Below, piece by piece: positions 59,501 through 64,000 of a stretch of DNA of 64,000 nt (position 1 is the stretch's first letter; every line of letters begins with the position of its first letter). The stretch spans positions 16,385,604-16,449,603 of the forward strand of contig NC_049985.1 of NCBI RefSeq assembly GCF_000003815.2. The letters run 5' to 3'. This stretch comes from Branchiostoma floridae. Its lineage: Eukaryota > Chordata > Leptocardii > Amphioxiformes > Branchiostomatidae. A model generated the notes under the pieces. The model was not told the origin of the DNA. It saw nothing but the letters and a program-made list of their open reading frames with translations, and made no database searches. A program made the position numbers and the translations under genes.

Positions 59501-62500
59501 CTATGCTGGCCGGGCTGAGACGCATTGCCTATTCACGGGCACGACCTTGCTCCTCGGATCGACACGGGGACTTTCACCTGCGTTGTTTCCAACCTTGGCC
59601 GGTGTGTCCCTCTTTAAACAGAAGAACCTATTAGTCCTGGGCTCCTGGGTAACCATATCGGTGCCGAACTTAGCGAGTCGCCCGATCGTCATAGCACAGC
59701 GCACCGGCCTCAAGCGCTCCACCACCCAGCCTCCAGGAAGTACTGTACATGTAGTAGTCACAAACGACGCGCTGCTGACGGCACATGGCTTTTCAGTTCA
59801 GAATGGGAAGGGGTTGTGAAACGCCACTTGGCACAAAGGTGGCCCAGAATGTGTACTAGAGCATAGGCTATTTCATGTTCCGTGGCGCAACCGTTATTGT
59901 TCCTTTCCGAACGATTTTCGTGTCGACTACGTGAAATTCGGGTTGACGGCGGCCATTGGGGGGTAAAGCAGAAGGGCGGGGGAAAAGCAGAATTACACCG
60001 GGGGTAAAGAGGAATGACGGGGGCACAGATGAAGTACAGCGGGGGTTAAGGAGAAGTCCGGGGGAAAAGGTGAACGGGTAGGGGGGAAAGCAGAAGGAGT
60101 TAGGTGGGGGTGCTTTGTGGAACACAAAGCCTTTAATGCGATGAAATGGGTTGATGGCCACAACTGTTCCCAAACACGACATCTCACCACTTGCGTGCAG
60201 ATGAGTCAAGGGAAGTGAAAACAGAATCATTGAGAGGAGTGGAGGGAGTTGACGGGACCAAAAGCTCGCCATGCAAACCATCTACTGCTTCGGTGCGGGG
60301 CCTATAGGTGATGATAAAGACAAGGACACTGCCACATTATTTACAATGCACAGGCATGCATGAACACGTACACATGAACCAGCGGTAAGCACGATGAAGG
60401 GTTGGCATCTACACATAGAATTCTATCAGCATAATGGCAACACCAACTCTACTGCTATGATCCAGAAATGAAATGCAGCCAGCGATCTACAGCAATGAGC
60501 TCCAAGCATGTTCTAGTAGTCTTGTTAACAATGTCACCCACATTTGACAAGTGATTTATAACTGTGTTTGTAGTTTTTATTTGGAAAAAAGTCTGGAATC
60601 TAAAAAAGTCCATTGGAAAACAGCAGTAAAATTGGTGCAGTACCAAATGATATGAACACACCAAATGTCCTTAATCATCTATGATTTGTGACCTTATATC
60701 TCTGCAAAACTTACCAGAAATTCCGTTGCAACATAAGGACAAAAATTGAAGAATTTTAAACATTAAAAATCAAATCATAAACATAGAACAGCGTAAATGT
60801 AATGTATTCTATCTAAAGCATAATACATGTACATGCAAAAATCAGTGCTAATATTATCATTAGTCCTGCTAAGACAATGAAAACCAAATATAGGTGATAA
60901 ATCTGAAAAAAATTATTGAAATAGAATCTAGGAACCAACAAGATAATATAATTTACATCATATGCAGAGAATTAAAAAAAAAGTGGATGAATACATATTG
61001 AAGTTGTAACTAACTCTAAAAGTGAGATAAAAACAATGATGCATAAGGCATATTTGTGATATAGTGTTCCAATAAAATTTGCTTTATGATGTACAATTTG
61101 TACAACGACTAATCAGTTTGACACCAACAAACTCCCAGCATCGCACACATGCAGTCTAACCTGTCTCTGGGAGGCTTTTTCTTAGCGGCAGCTCCCAGCA
61201 CTGCCCCGTGGGACTTGGTGCGCCGGTGGGAGGGCTTGTACCCCAACCCCCACTTGTCCTTCAGTGATGTAGCATGCTGAAAATGCATAGTTGTCCTATA
61301 TCATTAATTTTACGCTTAATATCATAGTTCTTGTAAGTATTAAATCTTCACAGATCTTTTTAAGTAAATAGAAATAAATAGAAATAAAAAATATATGCTA
61401 TTTTTTGTATATCCTGTCAATAAGAATATTACAAATGAATATTTTACTATTAATTTGAAAAAAGAGGAGTGCAATTATATCAAATGGTTTTCAACTCTAC
61501 TGCATGGCAGGTTAAAAAACATTTTACCAACCTGATAAATTATTCATGAATCATATCAAGTGGTCGTATTATTCAAGTGGTCGTATTTATTATTTGGTTA
61601 TCACTTCATCTCTTTTCGTGATGAAATTTTACTAAGAAAGACGTTGCTCATGCTTACCCGAACACTTGTCCTGCGGAGTTTCTCGCGTACGTCCCTGCGG
61701 AAGTCGTAGAAGACGGCTGCCTCAAGCTCCTTGAGCCGCTGGGCCTCCTGAGCGATGGTGTCCTGACTCGCACCCAGCTGTCTGTGGGCAATGACAAACA
61801 AACATGGTGTTTTAGTGTCTGATCTCAGCAAACATCAGAAAGATTTAGACAAGACTTTGGGGATTTGCCAATTTACATACTAGGCACAAGTGCTTCAATT
61901 TAGCACTTGAAGGTAGGATCTCACAAGCAAGCCATAGATATTCTAGATGGTAGGTGACATTATCTGTAAACTTGTACTGTTTTTCATATTCTACAGATAA
62001 GTTCACCATACTTCATGTAGGCAATCCCGAAGTAGAGTAGGCAATACTAAATACAATGTCTCCACATAAAAAGTGGAAAATTAAAATTTTCAAATAATAT
62101 CTCTGTCATTACTAAATCAATTGTAGAGTAATATGTATCATTGGAAGGTTTATTACACTTTATTCATTGACATAAAATTTACCATGATCCTACATTTTAA
62201 GCTTGAACACCAAAGCTGCATTGCAAAACAATAAGGACAAAATTTACCAACCAACACAGTGTCTGACATTGTTGACATGTGTACTACTAAATAAATACAC
62301 CTTCTCCATAGTATGTAAAATACACCTACTTCAGGTCTTTCACAATCCTGGCCTGCTCGTTCATCTGCTGCTCCATGAAGCGGAAGCGGCGCCGATATCC
62401 GTTCTCCGCTTCACTGGCGCTGCCTGCGAGCGGTACTGCCAGGCTACTGGGCCTGCGGGCCAGCTGGTCCTGTCACACAAGAAAGTTGTCTGTTTTGCAT

Positions 62501-63645
62501 ACCGGGTTAACACAAAGGTTTGTACTGAACATACAAAAATATCATTTTTTAAAAGTTTCTAAACACATCCGATTTTTTGGATATAGAGATTTTTATTAGA
62601 TAGTGGTACATTTCTAACAATACTGCCTTCACAGGAATCCAAAGAAAAAAAAGAAAAATCATCCCATCCCATCCTCTTTTTGTTCTGCTCTAGAATAATC
62701 TCATTTCTTTGATACAGAAATGTTTCATCAGAACTGTATTCATAACTTTAAGTACAGAACTTTCAGTGCAGAACTGTAACAGAAAACAAAAGAAACAATA
62801 ACTACCACCCTAGCCTCCTCTGCCTGCTTATTTTGTTGATGCAGAACCTTTTGTTTAATGCTGGTACATTGGTAACAGTACATCCTTTATCGAAAACAAG
62901 AGAAACTACACATTTACAGTTGCCTGTACTTCAGCACCAAGGACAGTGATTACATTCTTTCTGAACAGAAAAAAAACAACCAACAAAAAACAAGGAAAAC
63001 TACCATCCCAGCCTCGGCCTGCTCTGCCTCCTCTGGCAGCTCTACATCCTGGTCCTCCATCCCTTCCTCCTCCCCAGCGATGGCGGTCAGCGTGTTCCCC
63101 AGGGCTGACAGGCACTTCCCGATGTTGGTGTCCAGCTGGATGTCCAGTCCACACATCTTCCACAGGATGTCCAGAACCCACTTCCCACTGTTACTGCCTC
63201 CTACAGTAGTGGACAGGGTAAAATCAGTCCTTCAGTTGAGCCTCATTCACAACCTTTCCTTCATCAAGATTGGTGTAAGGTTAGAAGTAGCCTGAAATCA
63301 TTTCTATCCTTGCCTTAATTTGCTCCTCTGATTTCAACCTGAGCCAACTATGACTTTCCCATATTTGATTTTTCATGATTTGGCAGGCACACATTACTTT
63401 TTAAGACTGGTAGACAACCAATTACCAAGCAAATATCACATGGACAGTACAGTACTCATAATTTCATGTTTTGCTGTAAAATTTGGGCTACATTACAAAA
63501 GTATGCTCACAATAAACGCCTCGTGTCGATCCTATAACATATAGTACTTTTTGGTGCACAAATATACAAGAAAAAGTTTTCGTACCAACTGTCTGAAGTC
63601 CAACTGTCTTGGAGCAGACTTCATATGTACCCTCTGGCACAGTAA
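41740..63645 (-). CDS. BLTP1: Bridge-like lipid transfer protein 1 (BLTP1/KIAA1109/Tweek), C-terminal part
   Basis: Twenty-five exons on minus, all GT-AG and all phase-consistent, encode about 1,526 residues ending in a TAA at 41740-41742. The 5' exons lie beyond the right edge; the vertebrate protein has about 5,000 residues. Exon after exon aligns with remembered human BLTP1: KWVLDILWKMCGLDIQLDTN, then NIEFELDVKVEIDSGKCVLH, SASFKYDMRRLNEILAFPRA, SRSTTPDLIKVCNRLEEFFT and DPVGVDYILQKLGFKHARVT. BLTP1 is a long rod with a hydrophobic groove that moves bulk phospholipid between membranes at contact sites (fly Tweek, worm LPD-3). The visible part corresponds to the FSA C-terminal region. Introns carry many transposon fragments, but no exon is interrupted. 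Confidence 0.96.
44567..44996. mobile_element. Second copy of the AGCTAAGGG Harbinger-like MITE, right end decayed
   Basis: TTA then AGCTAAGGGCACAACCCGCC starts the copy. Interior CTGTACAGGGCACGCGCGTC and GGCATGTCTGAGTGCTCCC match the 40971-41274 copy in the same orientation. The right terminus was not found intact; a short GAAAGCTAAAAGCGC may be its remnant. It lies in a BLTP1 intron. Confidence 0.65.
46165..46330 (+). repeat. tRNA-derived SINE fragment
   Basis: TGTGTGGCGCAATGGCTAGA resembles a tRNA A box, and GGTCCTGAGTTTGATACAC, about 35 bp on, resembles a B box. The A-box to B-box arrangement fits a tRNA head. It is followed by unrelated body sequence. It lies in a BLTP1 intron, opposite to the gene. 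Confidence 0.5.
47262..47362 (+). repeat. 3'-end fragment of the 25-kb LINE family
   Basis: ACCAGCTGCTACTGTGTCCC, GCCTGTAAAGCTGGCATAAT and GGTTATACAGGCTATATAGA align with the extreme 3' end of the LINE at 26.70-26.79 kb. Very short 3' pieces are usual for LINE insertions. Located in a BLTP1 intron. Confidence 0.65.
48030..52455 (-). CDS. BLTP1: BLTP1 exon block 3 (six exons)
   Basis: Exons 52455-52174, 51451-51230, 50726-50493, 50165-50022, 49489-49226 and 48213-48030. Landmarks are SFPVDVIVCVRVQPSIIRFN, LPLSRVECLLQVPLLDLVFS, MSDFSLFIFHPYGGQQKK, RKDSLSLNVEFIKVNLSRSK, MRRLNEILAFPRAWYRRS and RRLFLGDQ, then a Ser/Thr/Pro-rich linker and YPAWETVVLFAVKLSRLEVN. The start of the third exon could be 50708 instead of 50726; both keep frame. 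The 52455-52174 exon ends at a GTATGA donor. Confidence 0.9.
49589..49787. mobile_element. MITE of the GTGGTTTTA family (BLTP1 intron)
   Basis: Left end CTGTAAATCTTAAACATTTT then GCTATGGTTTTATTTT. The right end is inverted, AAATAAAACCACTGCAAAAG then CTGAATCTACAGTA. Diverged copy of the family seen at 12.9, 15.3 and 20.1 kb. Confidence 0.65.
53133..56014 (-). CDS. BLTP1: BLTP1 exon block 2 (five exons)
   Basis: Exons 56014-55835, 55476-55243, 54239-54044, 53631-53470 and 53244-53133. They encode a Ser/Asp/Glu-rich linker with SGSSENDEEIDKHYLIETQ, the strongly conserved IEFELDVKVEIDSGKCVLHP, EVTIFYLPAVDVKAHYNSKT across an exon junction, ASLYAMLALQSLPQ and SPCLLDFLEQTLDVLP. The conserved parts alternate with low-complexity linkers, as in the vertebrate protein. 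Confidence 0.92.
54430..55170. repeat. 18-bp minisatellite (TAGTGTCCGTACCCCCAG) in a BLTP1 intron
   Basis: About 740 bp of tandem units, with variants such as GTACCCAC and extra bases. The period is a multiple of three, so several frames stay open for 60-157 codons on both strands. These frames show repeated SVPPVV or GVRTLL motifs and are artefacts. Confidence 0.9.
56889..57339. mobile_element. hAT-like MITE (~450 bp)
   Basis: CTAGGGCTGGGTACCGGTAC at the left is inverted at the right with one mismatch. Flanks GACAAGAC and GCCAAGAC match at 7 of 8 bases, as expected of an old 8-bp hAT target duplication. An inner palindrome-like block of GGTCCAGGTCCGGACCTGAA type lies near 56.95 kb. Confidence 0.7.
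57383..58117. other. Assembly gap (735 N)
   Basis: Run of N inside a BLTP1 intron. Long open frames through it on both strands are meaningless. Confidence 1.
58509..60112. mobile_element. Foldback DNA transposon, 1,604 bp, with ~355-bp inverted termini
   Basis: The left arm 58509-58863 and right arm 59759-60112 are near-identical inverted copies. I saw only a few mismatches, for example around 58704-58720. Ends are CACCCCCACC...GGTGGGGGTG, and CTTTG flanks both sides (58504-58508 and 60113-60117), a 5-bp target duplication. The outer 160 bp of each arm is built of TTTTCCCCC- or TTTACCCCC-type pyrimidine blocks spaced 15-25 bp. Past the clean arm, weaker inverted homology continues (GGGTGGTGGACCGCTTGAGG at 58.89 kb against its partner near 59.72 kb). 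The 895-bp middle has no transposase I recognise. Superfamily unassigned. Confidence 0.85.
61161..63645 (-). CDS. BLTP1: BLTP1 exon block 1 (five exons)
   Basis: Exons 63645-63586, 63200-63004, 62469-62330, 61781-61658 and 61276-61161. They encode VPEGTYEVCSKTVGLQTV, then LWKMCGLDIQLDTNIGKCLS, an acidic EEEGMEDQDVELPEE stretch, FMEQQMNEQARIVKDLKQLG (predicted coiled coil running into the next exon), FYDFRRDVREKLRRTS and SLKDKWGLGYKPSHRRTKSH. The 61276-61161 donor is the unusual GTTAGA, so that boundary is the least certain. Confidence 0.9.
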
Positions 63646-63910
63646 CTGGAAATAAAAAAGTGATGGTTACATAGAACATAAAGAGTAAGACCTCTTGTCT
63701 GGAGCAATCATCCCCAGTCACTAATTATTTTTCCTCAGTACGTTGAGTGGTTTTTGAGGTCAAGTTTGACATATATTTGACTACAATCAAAAAGAGAGTA
63801 GCCCTTTCTGATGTTAAACAAATTGTATATTACTGCATGAGCCCTCTATGAAATCAAACTTAGGATTCACACATCAAGTACCAATGTTACATATTAACAG
63901 CTGCCTGTAT

Positions 63911-63941
63911 TTCAGCACCAAGGACAGTGATTGGTGCTGAA
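63911..63941. repeat. Small hairpin in a duplicated segment
   Basis: TTCAGCACCAA and TTGGTGCTGAA are inverted around a 9-base loop. The segment CAGCACCAAGGACAGTGATT also occurs at about 62.93 kb, without the right arm of the hairpin. Confidence 0.6.
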
Positions 63942-64000
63942 AAGGCCTTCATGTTTTCAAAACCACTGTTGTTGGACAGTCTTAGTGTCTATAATTGAAG

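Larger units (their letters stand above)
56015..61160 (-). other. Large BLTP1 intron (5.1 kb)
   Basis: It contains a hAT-like MITE (56889-57339), an assembly gap (57383-58117) and a 1.6-kb foldback element (58509-60112). A small exon could be hidden in the gap; the flanking exon phases (2 and 2) are compatible without one. 60.1-61.1 kb is AT-rich and shows nothing. Confidence 0.7.

Noticed and set aside
59501-59761. GGWVVER-containing frame in the foldback element, resembling an IS5-type transposase motif
   Set aside because: Only seven residues agree, no DDE context follows, and the same bases recur in the opposite arm as part of the extended inverted repeat.
58509-60112. A RAG/ProtoRAG-type transposon with recombination signals
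   Set aside because: Ends are CACCCCC, not CACAGTG-like, no nonamer-like A-run is placed at 12 or 23 bp, and no RAG-like frame is present. Only the 5-bp duplication is shared.

Overview
The window looks like nuclear DNA of an invertebrate chordate, most likely a lancelet (Branchiostoma). The inference rests on intron-rich genes whose products read as single orthologues of vertebrate proteins (COMMD5, LONRF, ST8Sia, PCYOX1, BLTP1/KIAA1109), introns of roughly 0.2-5 kb with ordinary GT-AG junctions, and dense short inverted-repeat transposons, SINEs and a decayed LINE. Three runs of N (14213-14410, 20029-20128, 57383-58117) are assembly gaps. Species cannot be fixed by reading alone.

Layout. 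(1) 1-2983: last intron and last coding exon of a COMMD5-like gene on +. (2) 2984-7517: intergenic, with two inverted-repeat elements and a tRNA-derived SINE. (3) 7518-17039, minus: a complete LONRF gene, 11 coding exons, about 760 residues, with RING, TPR-like, second RING and LON domains. (4) 17.3-31.6 kb: no gene recognised. It is rich in repeats and holds a frameshifted LINE inserted into an older AT-rich repeat, plus three regularly built TATA/CACGTG modules. (5) 31689-33562, plus: a three-exon ST8Sia-type sialyltransferase of 362 residues. (6) 34201-38121, minus: a five-exon prenylcysteine oxidase of 500 residues, tail to tail with the sialyltransferase. (7) 38.2-41.7 kb: probable PCYOX promoter side and BLTP1 3' UTR. 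(8) 41740-63645, minus: 25 phase-consistent exons coding the C-terminal 1,526 or so residues of BLTP1, whose 5' part lies beyond the right edge.

The genes form no operon or joint pathway. They are housekeeping trafficking, ubiquitin, glycosylation and lipid genes in a shared neighbourhood. PCYOX and BLTP1 point the same way, and ST8Sia converges on PCYOX.

The most unusual parts are repeats. They include a 1.6 kb foldback element (58509-60112) with about 355-bp inverted termini and a 5-bp target duplication, the triplicated TATA/CACGTG modules at 23.4-24.5 kb, a 5S-rRNA-derived SINE in a LONRF intron, a minisatellite capped by an inverted unit in a PCYOX intron, and a dispersed family ending in a short palindrome. 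No CRISPR array, prokaryotic operon or defence system is visible.
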